A stretch of 64,000 nt of DNA from Saprospiraceae bacterium. Its GTDB lineage: Bacteria > Bacteroidota > Bacteroidia > Chitinophagales > Saprospiraceae. Each line of letters starts with the position of its first letter. Positions within the stretch are counted from its first letter, which is position 1. Position numbers and translations under genes: made by a program. The notes under the pieces are model-generated. The model was not told the DNA's origin. It worked only from the letters and a program-made list of their open reading frames with translations, and did no database searches. The stretch spans positions 104,050-168,049 of the forward strand of contig JANQLV010000014.1 in assembly GCA_028280415.1 (NCBI GenBank), written 5' to 3'. This document shows positions 28,405 through 37,455 of the stretch, piece after piece.

Positions 28405-30129
28405 ATGACAAGGAAAATTCTTTTACTATTCGTATGCCTATTTACGATTTCACTTTCCTCTACTTTCTCTCAAGACCAATCCGAATACTCAGGTTTGGCA
28501 ATTGATGCAACTCCAAAGCACCAATCAGAAATCGGAATTCATGTTGGTCATTTTATGGTAATAGGTGACATCTTGCCGCGTCCGAGTTGGGGAGCTGGTA
28601 TACATTTTAGAAGAGCTTTTGACTATGCATTTGCTTGGAGAGTAGATGCTCAGTACGGTAGAGCTATAGGTTTAGAGCCCAGAAATTCAGGAAATTCCGA
28701 TACTAGCCCTGCTGCGGCAAACCGGGTTCTCAATGGAAGCCTGAATAATGGTATAGATTATACCGGAGCCGATTGGTATCATAATTACAAAACGGATTTC
28801 TGGTCACTCTCTATTCAAGGTGTCTGGAGTTTGAATAGTTTCAACTTCAAGAAACAAATCAGAAAAGTGAATTGGTACATCTATGGAGGTGTAGGTTTGG
28901 ATCAGTTTAAAACATATTATGATGCTTTAGACGATTCTGGTCAGCAGCACGATTTTAGCAGAGTTGCAGACGGTCTTAATACCGAAACTTCCAGAGAAGA
29001 TCGGCGTACTGCTTCAGATAGAATCAAAGACATTCTTGATGGAGACTACGAGACTCGTGCAGAAACAGCGACTGGTCGCCGTGGAGATAACGGAGATGAG
29101 ACAGAAGAACTCCAATTAAATGCACATGCTGATATCGGTATTGGTTTTTCCGTTAAGCTAAACGAAAAAATGAATATCTCTCTTGATCACAAAGCAACCG
29201 TTGTATTCGGTAATGAAGGAGACCTGATAGATGGTTACCGTCACCGTTCAACATTTGATTTGACTCAGTATAGAGATATGGTTAATTATACCAGTGTTCG
29301 TTTGAATTTCAATATCGGAAAACGCGAGAACAGATCAGAGCCACTATGGTGGGTAAGCCCGCTTGGATTGATTTCTGAGGACCTTGCAGAAGTAAAGAGT
29401 CGACCAATCTTTGACAAAACTGATGCAGATAAAGATGGTGTCTTTGATATAGTTGATGATGAAAAAGATACTCCTGAAGGTTATCCTGTAGACACTAAAG
29501 GCGTTCAGCTGGATAGTGATAAGGACGGTATTCCTGATGGAATAGATAAAGAACCTTATACTCCTCCTACACTGGTTTCAGCTGTTGATAGTGACGGTGT
29601 TGGACAAGTACCTGACCCTGGTTATGTTAATGAAGACGATGTAAACCGTATCGTTGATACCAGATTAGGTAAATTGGAAGCTTCTATGGCTGATATTGCA
29701 ACGGATTGGTTCTTGCCGATTATCAATTTTGATCTTGACAAGTACAATATTCGTCCTTCTGAGTTCGGTAAATTACACCAGGTAGCATCAGTAATGCAGC
29801 GTTATCCTAATCTAAGAGTATTAGTTACTGGTCATACTGACCTTACTGCCGGAGATTGCTACAATCAGGTACTTTCCTACAATAGATCGGAAACAGCGAT
29901 TAATTACCTTGTGACCAAATACGGTATTGCAAGAGATCGACTGGTACTGAACTGGGGTGGAGAAACTACTCCAATGGTTGATACAAAAAGCCAGAGCGTT
30001 TGGAATCGCCGTGTTGAGTTCTCTATTGCAGAGGGTGAAAGTGATAAAGCCAAGCCAGATTGTGGAACTACCAAAGCTGGTTCTGGTTCCGGAAGCTCAT
30101 ATTCAGGAAACAAGGAAGCTGGCTATTAA
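28405..30129 (+). CDS. OmpA family outer-membrane protein with calcium-type repeats
   Basis: A 574-residue outer-membrane protein. After the signal peptide (MTRKILLLFVCLFTISLSS to FSQ) comes a beta-barrel-like N-terminal domain (about 30-320), then thrombospondin type 3-like acidic repeats (DADKDGVFDIVDDEKDTP and DSDKDGIPDGIDKEP, about 335-385). A C-terminal OmpA domain (about 445-555) has VTGHTDLTAGD, a YNRSETAINYLV helix and NRRVEFSI, which should bind peptidoglycan. Its likely role is anchoring the outer membrane to the cell wall. The tail is Ser/Gly-rich. It has the strongest promoter in the window and a strong terminator. Confidence 0.93.
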   Translation: MTRKILLLFVCLFTISLSSTFSQDQSEYSGLAIDATPKHQSEIGIHVGHFMVIGDILPRPSWGAGIHFRRAFDYAFAWRVDAQYGRAIGLEPRNSGNSDTSPAAANRVLNGSLNNGIDYTGADWYHNYKTDFWSLSIQGVWSLNSFNFKKQIRKVNWYIYGGVGLDQFKTYYDALDDSGQQHDFSRVADGLNTETSREDRRTASDRIKDILDGDYETRAETATGRRGDNGDETEELQLNAHADIGIGFSVKLNEKMNISLDHKATVVFGNEGDLIDGYRHRSTFDLTQYRDMVNYTSVRLNFNIGKRENRSEPLWWVSPLGLISEDLAEVKSRPIFDKTDADKDGVFDIVDDEKDTPEGYPVDTKGVQLDSDKDGIPDGIDKEPYTPPTLVSAVDSDGVGQVPDPGYVNEDDVNRIVDTRLGKLEASMADIATDWFLPIINFDLDKYNIRPSEFGKLHQVASVMQRYPNLRVLVTGHTDLTAGDCYNQVLSYNRSETAINYLVTKYGIARDRLVLNWGGETTPMVDTKSQSVWNRRVEFSIAEGESDKAKPDCGTTKAGSGSGSSYSGNKEAGY

Positions 30130-30151
30130 TAGCAACAGTTTTTAGAACGAT

Positions 30152-30189
30152 AAAAAAGGGATAATGCAGCGCGCATTATCCCTTTTTTT
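30152..30189. terminator. bidirectional terminator after the OmpA-family gene
   Basis: AAAAAAGGGATAATGC pairs with GCATTATCCCTTTTTT around a short loop; T runs are present on both strands. It separates the rightward OmpA gene from the leftward CoA-binding gene. Confidence 0.93.
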
Positions 30190-30214
30190 ATGATTTGTTT
30201 TATCAACTTATCTT

Positions 30215-30574
30215 TTAGTACTGATCTGTAGAAAGCATTACAAGCATACAGGCAAACACGCTCTCGATTCCATTTTCACGGGCAAGCCTGGCTAATACCG
30301 GATTCTCTGTTCCTGGATTAAAGATGATTCTTTTAGGTTTTAAGCCAAGTATATAATCGTAATAAGCTTCCTGCCTGAGCGGGTTGAGGTACAAAGCTAC
30401 GGTATCCACATCTTCGAGTAGAATTTGCTCAAGAATAATGTCAGTACCTTCGATTTGCCCGGCTCTTAGCCCCATAGGGATCGTTTCATGTCCAGCGCTC
30501 AATAAACGCCTGGTCGCAATATTAGAATATCGATCCGGCTTGAGTGATGCTCCTAAGACTAATGTTTTCTTCAT
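30215..30574 (-). CDS. CoA-binding domain protein (YccU-like)
   Basis: A 119-residue single-domain protein with a Rossmann-like CoA-binding fold: MKKTLVLGASLKPDRYSN (nucleotide loop), then HETIPMGLRAGQIEG, VDTVALYLNP and KRIIFNPGTENP. Proteins of this type resemble the N-terminal domain of succinyl-CoA synthetase alpha and acyl-CoA synthetase, but have no catalytic domain; their role is unknown and may be metabolite or redox sensing. The start is ATG 30574; seven upstream codons in frame are not family-like. It lies downstream of the E2 gene on the same strand but a terminator separates them. Confidence 0.85.
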   Translation of the reverse strand: MKKTLVLGASLKPDRYSNIATRRLLSAGHETIPMGLRAGQIEGTDIILEQILLEDVDTVALYLNPLRQEAYYDYILGLKPKRIIFNPGTENPVLARLARENGIESVFACMLVMLSTDQY

Positions 30575-30584
30575 AATCAAAAAA

Positions 30585-30626
30585 CAAAAAGCCACAGAAA
30601 AAGTTGTTATACTCTTCTCTGTGGCT
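30585..30626 (-). terminator. terminator after the pyruvate dehydrogenase E2 gene
   Basis: On the minus strand AGCCACAGA pairs with TCTGTGGCT and runs into a T-rich tract (TTTTTGTTTTTTG). It lies 25 bases beyond the E2 stop codon. Confidence 0.85.
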
Positions 30627-30650
30627 CTTCTGTAGCGATAGAATCCTTAT

Positions 30651-31931
30651 TTATACCAAAAGGCGAATAGGAGCTTCAAGCATCGATTTTAACGTTTGTA
30701 AAAACTTCGCTCCGGTCGCTCCGTCTACAACCCGATGATCGCAGGAAAGTGTTACTTTCATCATATTTCCTGGAACAATCTCACCGTCTTTGACAATCGG
30801 CTTTTGTACAATTCCTCCAACGGCAAGTATACAAGCGTCCGGAGGATTGATGATTGCTGTAAACTCTTCAATGCCAAACATTCCGAGATTAGAAATTGTA
30901 AAAGTGTTACCCTGCATTTCTGCCGGTTGCAATTTTCTGATTTTGGCTTTTGCTGCCAGTTCTTTTACTTCTACGTTGATCTGAGCCATGGTTTTTAGAT
31001 CCGCATGCTTGATAACGGGTACGAGCAAACCTTCATCTACTGCTACTGCTACCCCGATATGAATATCACCGTTTCGTCTGATCTTATCTCCCAACCAGGA
31101 AGAGTTAACAGCAGGATGTTGTTTAAGGGCTGCCGCCGCCGCTTTTACAACTAAATCATTAAAGGATAAACGAACGGGCGAAACTTCATTCAATTGCTTG
31201 CGAGCTTCAATGGCTCTATCCATATTGATCTCAATAGTCAGATAGAAATGAGGGGCAGAAAATTTACTTTCACCCAATCTTCTGGCGATTGTCTTTCGCA
31301 TTTGACTAAGCGGAATATCTTCAGATGCTCTGCTCTGGCCATTGAGGCTGAAAGCCGGTACTTTTACTTGTTCTTCAGTAGTACTTTCAGCATCGCTAGC
31401 CGGTTTGTCTTTTAGATATGCTTCAATATCCTTTTTCACGATTCTTCCCTGATCACCAGAACCGGTGACTGTACTGATATCAATACCTGCTTCTGCAGCC
31501 ATCTTTTTAGCTAAAGGAGATGCTTTTATTCTCAAGTCATTGGCAGCTGGTACATGGACCGGCTCAGAAACAGAAGGTGTAGAAGCGGTAGATGCTACGG
31601 CTGCAACAGGTTCGGAGACTGGAGCAGATTCTTCAGCAGGAGCTGCGGGAGTGGCTTCTGCTTCGGCGGCAGCTAAAGCCGCTTTATAGTCCTCGCCTTC
31701 TTCTCCGATAACGGCAAGAACGCCATCTACCGGGACAGGACCCTCTTTTACACCAATATATAAAAGCACACCGTCTTGATAACTTTCCAACTCCATGGTT
31801 GCTTTATCGGTTTCTACTTCTGCAAGAACATCACCGGGCTCAACCGTATCGCCTACATTTTTAAGCCAGCCAACGATGTTGCCTTCTTCCATGGTATCAC
31901 TCATTCGAGGCATTCGAATTACATCAGCCAT
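30651..31931 (-). CDS. pyruvate dehydrogenase complex E2 (dihydrolipoamide acetyltransferase)
   Basis: E2 is the core of the 2-oxoacid dehydrogenase complex and moves the acetyl group from lipoamide to CoA. The 426 residues contain one lipoyl domain (about 2-78, lipoylated Lys43 in EVETDKATMEL), an Ala/Pro/Glu-rich linker, a peripheral-subunit-binding domain (about 128-170, ASPLAKKMAAEAGID) and the acyltransferase domain with the active site SCDHRVVDGATG (His399, Asp403). Sequence and AP-rich linker fit the pyruvate-specific E2. E1 and E3 are not adjacent, so the complex is encoded at several loci or by a fused E1 elsewhere. Confidence 0.93.
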   Translation of the reverse strand: MADVIRMPRMSDTMEEGNIVGWLKNVGDTVEPGDVLAEVETDKATMELESYQDGVLLYIGVKEGPVPVDGVLAVIGEEGEDYKAALAAAEAEATPAAPAEESAPVSEPVAAVASTASTPSVSEPVHVPAANDLRIKASPLAKKMAAEAGIDISTVTGSGDQGRIVKKDIEAYLKDKPASDAESTTEEQVKVPAFSLNGQSRASEDIPLSQMRKTIARRLGESKFSAPHFYLTIEINMDRAIEARKQLNEVSPVRLSFNDLVVKAAAAALKQHPAVNSSWLGDKIRRNGDIHIGVAVAVDEGLLVPVIKHADLKTMAQINVEVKELAAKAKIRKLQPAEMQGNTFTISNLGMFGIEEFTAIINPPDACILAVGGIVQKPIVKDGEIVPGNMMKVTLSCDHRVVDGATGAKFLQTLKSMLEAPIRLLV

Positions 31932-32346
31932 ATTATAGATTTTTAAAGTTTAATTTATTGGCAAAAATGCAATATTTTGCTTGAAAAACGGATTTTTTTC
32001 CTCAAAAACTACTATACATAATGACTTAAAATCGCTTTTGTTCAGATTTTATATTGCTTTATAATAAGTAACTGGAAATTCTATCGGAAAGAATGGATGA
32101 TCCTAAAGATTGAGAACACAGTTTGAATTTTGGAACGGAGAATAAAAGACGGCAAGTTTTATAAGTGCTTTTAAAACTATAATTTACCGTTCATTGATTT
32201 TTCAATTGTCATTTTTGAATTTCTAAACCCAAATCGTGTCCCGGCGTGCGTATATCTGTACGGCTACAAATCGGAAACCTCCTGATTTACAGTATAAAAT
32301 GTACGAATCTTACCGATTTGCAGGATACAAGTGCTAACTTTGTTTT
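31932..32346. other. gene-free stretch upstream of recR
   Basis: No gene is seen. Notable are an 8-base inverted repeat, CAAATCGG (32267-32274) and CCGATTTG (32313-32320), just ahead of the recR -7 element, and a near -7 for the leftward E2 gene (CATTTTTG on the minus strand). Confidence 0.4.
32335..32342 (+). promoter_or_regulatory. -7 element of recR, abutting the start codon
   Basis: TAACTTTG matches TAnnTTTG. Only four bases separate it from the recR ATG at 32347, so transcription should start at or next to the ATG, giving a leaderless message. Confidence 0.55.
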
Positions 32347-32961
32347 ATGAATTTTTCATCAAAATTAATTGAAGAGGGGGTCAATGCATTTTCGAGCTTA
32401 CCGGGGATCGGTAAAAAAACAGCATTGCGCTTGGTCTTGCATTTGCTTAAGCAGGAAAAAGATATTACAGAATCTTTTGCCGAAGCACTGCTTAAAATGC
32501 GTAGTAATATTAAGCACTGCAAAACCTGTCATAATCTTTCGGATTCGGAAACTTGTGAAATATGTTTGGACCTGCGCAGAGATAAAGAGGTTATTTGTGT
32601 CGTTGAAAGCATCCGGGATATTATGGCGATTGAAGAGACGGGACAATATAGAGGGAAATATCATGTACTTGGAGGTGTCATTAATCCCCTTGAAGGGATT
32701 TCTCCTGCCGACCTTCAGATTGGCAGCTTGTTACAAAGAGTGGATGCCGATCAGGTGAAAGAAATTATCATGGCCATTAGCCCCACCATTGAAGGGGATA
32801 CAACCATTTTTTATATATCGAAACAACTAAAAAATCGTTCGGTGAAGATCAGTACCATTGCCCGGGGAATCTCCTTTGGTGGCGAACTGGAATACGCTGA
32901 TGAATTGACCCTGGGCCGATCAATAGTTGCGAGAGTCCCTTATCGCAAGGGATCAGAATAG
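32347..32961 (+). CDS. recR: recombination mediator RecR
   Basis: RecR works with RecO and RecF to load RecA at gaps in DNA repair. The 204-residue length is typical. The helix-hairpin-helix [13 protein letters not shown] lies near the N terminus, the zinc finger uses Cys58, Cys61, Cys70 and Cys73 (CKTC and CEIC), and the Toprim domain begins [16 protein letters not shown] second signature, [21 protein letters not shown], lies near the end. The ATG is four bases from a promoter element. The glycosyltransferase gene starts 12 bases beyond its stop, suggesting co-transcription. Confidence 0.97.
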   Translation: MNFSSKLIEEGVNAFSSLPGIGKKTALRLVLHLLKQEKDITESFAEALLKMRSNIKHCKTCHNLSDSETCEICLDLRRDKEVICVVESIRDIMAIEETGQYRGKYHVLGGVINPLEGISPADLQIGSLLQRVDADQVKEIIMAISPTIEGDTTIFYISKQLKNRSVKISTIARGISFGGELEYADELTLGRSIVARVPYRKGSE

Positions 32962-32973
32962 TCACCTTGGCAG

Positions 32974-34947
32974 ATGAAGTTATCTGTTGTTATTGTCAAT
33001 TATAATGTTAAATACTTTCTGGAGCAGGCACTTTTGTCGGTCAGGCAGGCTATTGCCAATATTGAAGCAGAAGTTTTTGTGGTAGATAACAATTCTGTAG
33101 ACGATTCTGTAGAAATGGTTCGTGAAAAATTTCCGGAAGTCATTTTGATCGCCAATAAAAATAATCCCGGATTTTCAATTGCCAATAATCAGGCTATTCG
33201 CCAATCTAAAGGAGAATACATCCTGTTGTTGAATCCGGATACGGTAGTCGAAGAAGATACTTTTGAGAAGTGCATAACTTTCATGGATGCACATCCGGAG
33301 GCAGGAGGCTTAGGGGTCAAAATGATTGATGGTTCCGGGCGCTTTTTACCAGAATCGAAAAGAGGTTTCCCTTCGCCTAAAGTAGCTTTTTTCAAAACTT
33401 TTGGCTTGGCCAAAATTTTCCCTAGGTCCAAAACTTTTAATCATTATCATCTCGGCTATTTGCATAAGGATGAAAATCATGAAGTAGAAGTTTTGGCTGG
33501 AGCATTTATGTGGCTTCGAAAATCTGTTTTGGATGAAATAGGTCTGTTAGACGAGGCTTTCTTTATGTATGGAGAAGATATAGACTTATCCTATCGAATC
33601 GTAAAAGCAGGTTATAAAAACTATTATTTCTCGGAGACCACAATCATACATTATAAAGGAGAAAGTACTAAAAAGGGAAGTCTGAACTATGTGAAGACAT
33701 TTTATAATGCCATGATTATTTTTGCCCGGAAACACTTTCAGGGGGATAAAGCCTGGTTGTTTATCTTGATGTTGCAACTGGCAATTTACTTTCGTGCCTT
33801 TATCACCCTGATTAGTAATTTCTTCAAATCTACTTATTTACCAATTTTGGATGCGGGGTTGATCTATATTGGCTTTTATTATTTAAAGAATTTTTGGGCA
33901 AGTTATTATTTTAAAAATCCGGATTATTACCCTTCCTCTTTTCTGTATTTCAATATTCCACTTTATATCGGGATATGGCTAATTTCGGTTTATTTCAGCG
34001 GGGGCTATGATCGAAGGAGTAATATTCGTCAGTTGGTTAGGGGAATATTCATTGGTACCGTTTTGCTGGCGGCAGTTTACGGTTTTCTGGATCTGGAATA
34101 CCGGACTTCCCGGGTGCTCATCATTCTTGGAATGGTTTGGGCAGTTTTCGCTACTATTTCGCTCCGGGCGATTTTGCATTTTATTAAATATCAAAACTTC
34201 AACATTGGCAGAGATCGCCATCGCAATTTGGTGATTGTGGGAACGCAGGAAGAAAGCAAAAGGGTAGTGGATTTATTGCATCAGGCTGAAGTACCGACGA
34301 GCCCTATTGGCCTGGTGGCTCCAAAAGGAATTGATGATGCCAAACTGTATCTTAGCAAATTAGAACAACTCAACGAGGTCGTACATATCTACAAAGTAAA
34401 CGAAGTGATTTTTTGCTCCAAAGATATCAGTGCTCAGGATATTATGCACTGGATGACGAGACTTGGTCCGGAGATCGAGTATAAGATTGTTCCTAAGGAA
34501 AGTCTGAGTATTATTGGCAGCAGCTCGAAAAATACCAGTGGAGAGCTGTATACGATTGATATTCGCTTTGCGATCTCGGATACCCGGAACAGCCGGAACA
34601 AACGAATGCTGGATGTTTTAGCCGCGCTAATCCTGCTTTTGAGTTTTCCTTTGAGTATTTGGCGCATAAATGATAAAGCAGGTTATTTTACAAATATTTT
34701 TGAGGTACTCATTGGGAAAAAAACCTGGGTTTCCTATTGTCGAAAAAACAATGTTGAAATTGAAAATCTCCCGCCACTTCGCCCGGGAGTATTGTCTCCC
34801 ACTGACAGCTTGAACATTTCGAACATTAACCGCCCGACCATCCAAAGACTAAATTTCATTTACGCGAAAGAATATTCCACTTATCGGGATATGGAAATTC
34901 TTTGGAAAGGGTTTAGATACTTGGGACGTAGACAAAAAATGGATTAA
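32974..34947 (+). CDS. family 2 glycosyltransferase fused to a degenerate sugar-phosphotransferase-like region
   Basis: A 657-residue protein. Residues 1 to about 230 form a GT-A glycosyltransferase of family 2 (SVVIVNYNV, VVDNNSVDDS, NPDT at 87-90, then MYGEDIDLSYRI), of the rhamnosyltransferase-like type. Several membrane segments follow (about 265-410), then a nucleotide-binding-like domain (RNLVIVGTQEESKRV, about 415-530) and KRMLDVLAALILLLSFPLS, as in the start of polyprenyl-phosphate sugar-phosphate transferases (WcaJ/WbaP). The catalytic core of those enzymes is missing; only a short WVSY/RPGV-like tail remains. It probably adds sugars to an envelope glycan at the membrane. It follows recR by 12 bases. 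Confidence 0.83.
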   Translation: MKLSVVIVNYNVKYFLEQALLSVRQAIANIEAEVFVVDNNSVDDSVEMVREKFPEVILIANKNNPGFSIANNQAIRQSKGEYILLLNPDTVVEEDTFEKCITFMDAHPEAGGLGVKMIDGSGRFLPESKRGFPSPKVAFFKTFGLAKIFPRSKTFNHYHLGYLHKDENHEVEVLAGAFMWLRKSVLDEIGLLDEAFFMYGEDIDLSYRIVKAGYKNYYFSETTIIHYKGESTKKGSLNYVKTFYNAMIIFARKHFQGDKAWLFILMLQLAIYFRAFITLISNFFKSTYLPILDAGLIYIGFYYLKNFWASYYFKNPDYYPSSFLYFNIPLYIGIWLISVYFSGGYDRRSNIRQLVRGIFIGTVLLAAVYGFLDLEYRTSRVLIILGMVWAVFATISLRAILHFIKYQNFNIGRDRHRNLVIVGTQEESKRVVDLLHQAEVPTSPIGLVAPKGIDDAKLYLSKLEQLNEVVHIYKVNEVIFCSKDISAQDIMHWMTRLGPEIEYKIVPKESLSIIGSSSKNTSGELYTIDIRFAISDTRNSRNKRMLDVLAALILLLSFPLSIWRINDKAGYFTNIFEVLIGKKTWVSYCRKNNVEIENLPPLRPGVLSPTDSLNISNINRPTIQRLNFIYAKEYSTYRDMEILWKGFRYLGRRQKMD

Positions 34948-34981
34948 GTAAAAAGCTTCATACTTCACCTGGGCATCTCAG

Positions 34982-37042
34982 CTACATAGTAGTACTTCCT
35001 TGGTGCAGTTTTTCCTGATAATTCAACAAATCCTTTTTTAGTAAAAAATATCCGCGAGATAAAAGAAATACATAATTATTCAGAGCATTGTAAAGTATCT
35101 CCAGGTTTTTTTCAAAATAGTTTTCCGTTCCAAAATATTGCCATTCTTTGGATGTGTATAAATCAAAGTTACCTTTGATCTCTTCACTAATTTCTGCTTG
35201 ATACAGGTTCTCATTTAACAAATCTGAAATCCCTTTTTTCAATTCTGTTTCCAATGACTTTATTTTCTGAAAATTACTTTGAATCTGTTCGACGGGAGTT
35301 ACAAAATTTATGAATTGTAATTCGTTTGACAGGTTTTCATAGATTTTATACTTCACTTGAAATTCTTGTTCAAAAGCAAAAAAGCGCTTGTATTTTTCTT
35401 TTAGCAAGCCGCCGGAATTATCAGGTTCCAGGGATTTGAAATATTTGAAAATGTCAATATCATTTTGTTTTATTTGCTCTTTCGTCAATTTCAATTCCCG
35501 CTGAAGAGCGTTAATTACCAGATTACTTTCTTTTTTCTTGTATTTCTTTCCATCGTAATCGAAGGTTTTAACAGGGTTGTTCCTATCCGAGATTTGCTTC
35601 AGTATTCCCAGGTCATTTTCCAGTGCCACCGCAGTATAAACTAAATCAACTTTCTGTTGCGAATAGAGCTCATTGAATGGAATGGTTTGGGCATCTGAAT
35701 TGATGTTATCGGGTTCAAAAACAATTGGATTCTTATTGTCGTAGTATCCATTATAAAGCTTGGCAAACGTATTTTTTTCGTACTGCTTTTGAAAGTCTTC
35801 TTTAAAATCATTCAATGGAAGACAGCGTACCTGCTCCTTGTAGTTAACTACACTGAAAATCTTTTCAGTAAGTGCTTTCTGGGTTGCTTCTATGTTTTTG
35901 AAAATTGTATTTGCTGAAGCATAACCCTTTTGAGCGGGCGGAACATTTAAGCTTTCCAGCCTTTTGATTCTTTCCGCGGTACTTGGATGTGAGGCCCATT
36001 GATCTTTAATAACCAGTTTGGATTTATTGAGCCTGTTTAATTCTTCCATCGTGACCTGAGGCAAATTATCTTTGATTGGTATGGCGTCTTCGTTCGCCAG
36101 ATGATTCATGACAAAAGAATGTTCTTTGAACAGGTTTTCACTTTTTATACTATCTGATATTTTCGTTTCATAAAAGGATAGAACCGAATTATAGGAATGG
36201 TTAGCCAGTTCTAATCGCAATAATGAATTTTTAAGTGGTTCATATCCTGTGACATTTGCAGCTATTTCATCCGCATGAAATTCCATTTCCCTGGACAAAC
36301 TCATATAGCTTTTATTGACCAGCTCGTACATTTTTTGCAGAATCCATTGTATCCCTCCGATTATTTTTATCGCCAAAACTACAAAGAGGGCAATATATGC
36401 ATTGATATTTGCCCAGCCTTGAATCAGTTTATCATAACCTTCATTATCGTAGAGCATGTTATAAATCACTTGATTTACATGATAGACATAACTTCCGACT
36501 TTCATCGTTTTTTGTGAAAAATGCCCGAATTCATGCGCTAAAATGGATTTAAGTTCTTCTTTGGAAACACTGTTTACAAGTCCTAAACCAATTTGTAGGT
36601 TTTTTCTTACCGGGAAAAACATGCTCCAAAAACTGGAATCATAGAAGACAGATGCGTTAACGTCGGATGATAAATATACCTTTTTGGGAAAAGTAGTGTT
36701 TACTTCTTTTACAATCTCATCTATGATGCTAAAGAGTTGAGGCTCTTCATTTCGACTAATCTCTACCAGGTGAGAACGATCTACTTTATGTGATTTGAAA
36801 ATGAATTTAAAAAGGAATATTAAAATTAGAACGCCCATGCTCCCTATTCCGACACCCAGAACAATAGTGAAGATACCGGGACGGGTAATAATGATTATCA
36901 TTGCGGCGTAAAGACATAGAATAGTCAGGCCAATTGCCATTAAAATAAGCAGGCAATAAATAATGACAAATAAAACAATTGACATTATTGCTTTTGTCGT
37001 TTGAGCCTTAAACTCAGGGGATAGCTTTATATCTGCGATCAT
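34982..37042 (-). CDS. M48 family membrane zinc metallopeptidase
   Basis: A 686-residue membrane protease. Two or three membrane segments near the N terminus (about 18-85) precede the M48 catalytic domain with the zinc motif HEFGH at 170-174 and a downstream EMEFHADEIAAN that supplies the third ligand. Another membrane segment lies between them. The C-terminal half (about 380-686) is helical and Lys/Glu-rich with no recognised domain. HtpX and Oma1-type M48 enzymes remove damaged membrane proteins; this large form is distinct and its substrate is unknown. It converges with the glycosyltransferase gene. Confidence 0.88.
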   Translation of the reverse strand: MIADIKLSPEFKAQTTKAIMSIVLFVIIYCLLILMAIGLTILCLYAAMIIIITRPGIFTIVLGVGIGSMGVLILIFLFKFIFKSHKVDRSHLVEISRNEEPQLFSIIDEIVKEVNTTFPKKVYLSSDVNASVFYDSSFWSMFFPVRKNLQIGLGLVNSVSKEELKSILAHEFGHFSQKTMKVGSYVYHVNQVIYNMLYDNEGYDKLIQGWANINAYIALFVVLAIKIIGGIQWILQKMYELVNKSYMSLSREMEFHADEIAANVTGYEPLKNSLLRLELANHSYNSVLSFYETKISDSIKSENLFKEHSFVMNHLANEDAIPIKDNLPQVTMEELNRLNKSKLVIKDQWASHPSTAERIKRLESLNVPPAQKGYASANTIFKNIEATQKALTEKIFSVVNYKEQVRCLPLNDFKEDFQKQYEKNTFAKLYNGYYDNKNPIVFEPDNINSDAQTIPFNELYSQQKVDLVYTAVALENDLGILKQISDRNNPVKTFDYDGKKYKKKESNLVINALQRELKLTKEQIKQNDIDIFKYFKSLEPDNSGGLLKEKYKRFFAFEQEFQVKYKIYENLSNELQFINFVTPVEQIQSNFQKIKSLETELKKGISDLLNENLYQAEISEEIKGNFDLYTSKEWQYFGTENYFEKNLEILYNALNNYVFLLSRGYFLLKKDLLNYQEKLHQGSTTM

Positions 37043-37455
37043 TTTGTTTTAATTTTCCTCTACCCGGATCAGGCTGCCCTGGCCGGGGGTAAAGCATTTA
37101 AAATACTTATTTTTTCACCTAAAAAGAATTAATATTTCAGGAATTTTTTCAAACATAACATTTGCAAAGGAGCATAGAATTTATACATAGCTTCGAGTTC
37201 ACAAATCAGTATAATATAACTAACTGATAATACATCATGTTTGAGTTAAATAGTTCCTGCTTATACCCCGGACCGTATTTTAATGATGGTCGTTGACCGA
37301 ATTTTTAGCTTCCGGATTATTTGAATAATAAATTGGATACTGAAAGCAAATATAATAATGTTTGAAAGTACTAACTTTGGGATATAAAAAGGCTTGCTGC
37401 TTAAAAGTAACAGGCCGGGATGGGGATACTTTATATCCGATAGATTATTGATGCT
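37043..37455. other. gene-free stretch upstream of the M20 peptidase gene
   Basis: No coding frame stands out. A GC-rich patch at about 37060-37090 (TGCCCTGGCCGGGGG) contrasts with the AT-rich surroundings. A -7 element for the M20 gene is at 37372-37379. Confidence 0.4.
37372..37379 (+). promoter_or_regulatory. -7 element upstream of the M20 peptidase gene
   Basis: TAACTTTG matches TAnnTTTG and lies 76 bases before the ATG at 37456. No -33 partner was recognised. Confidence 0.4.
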
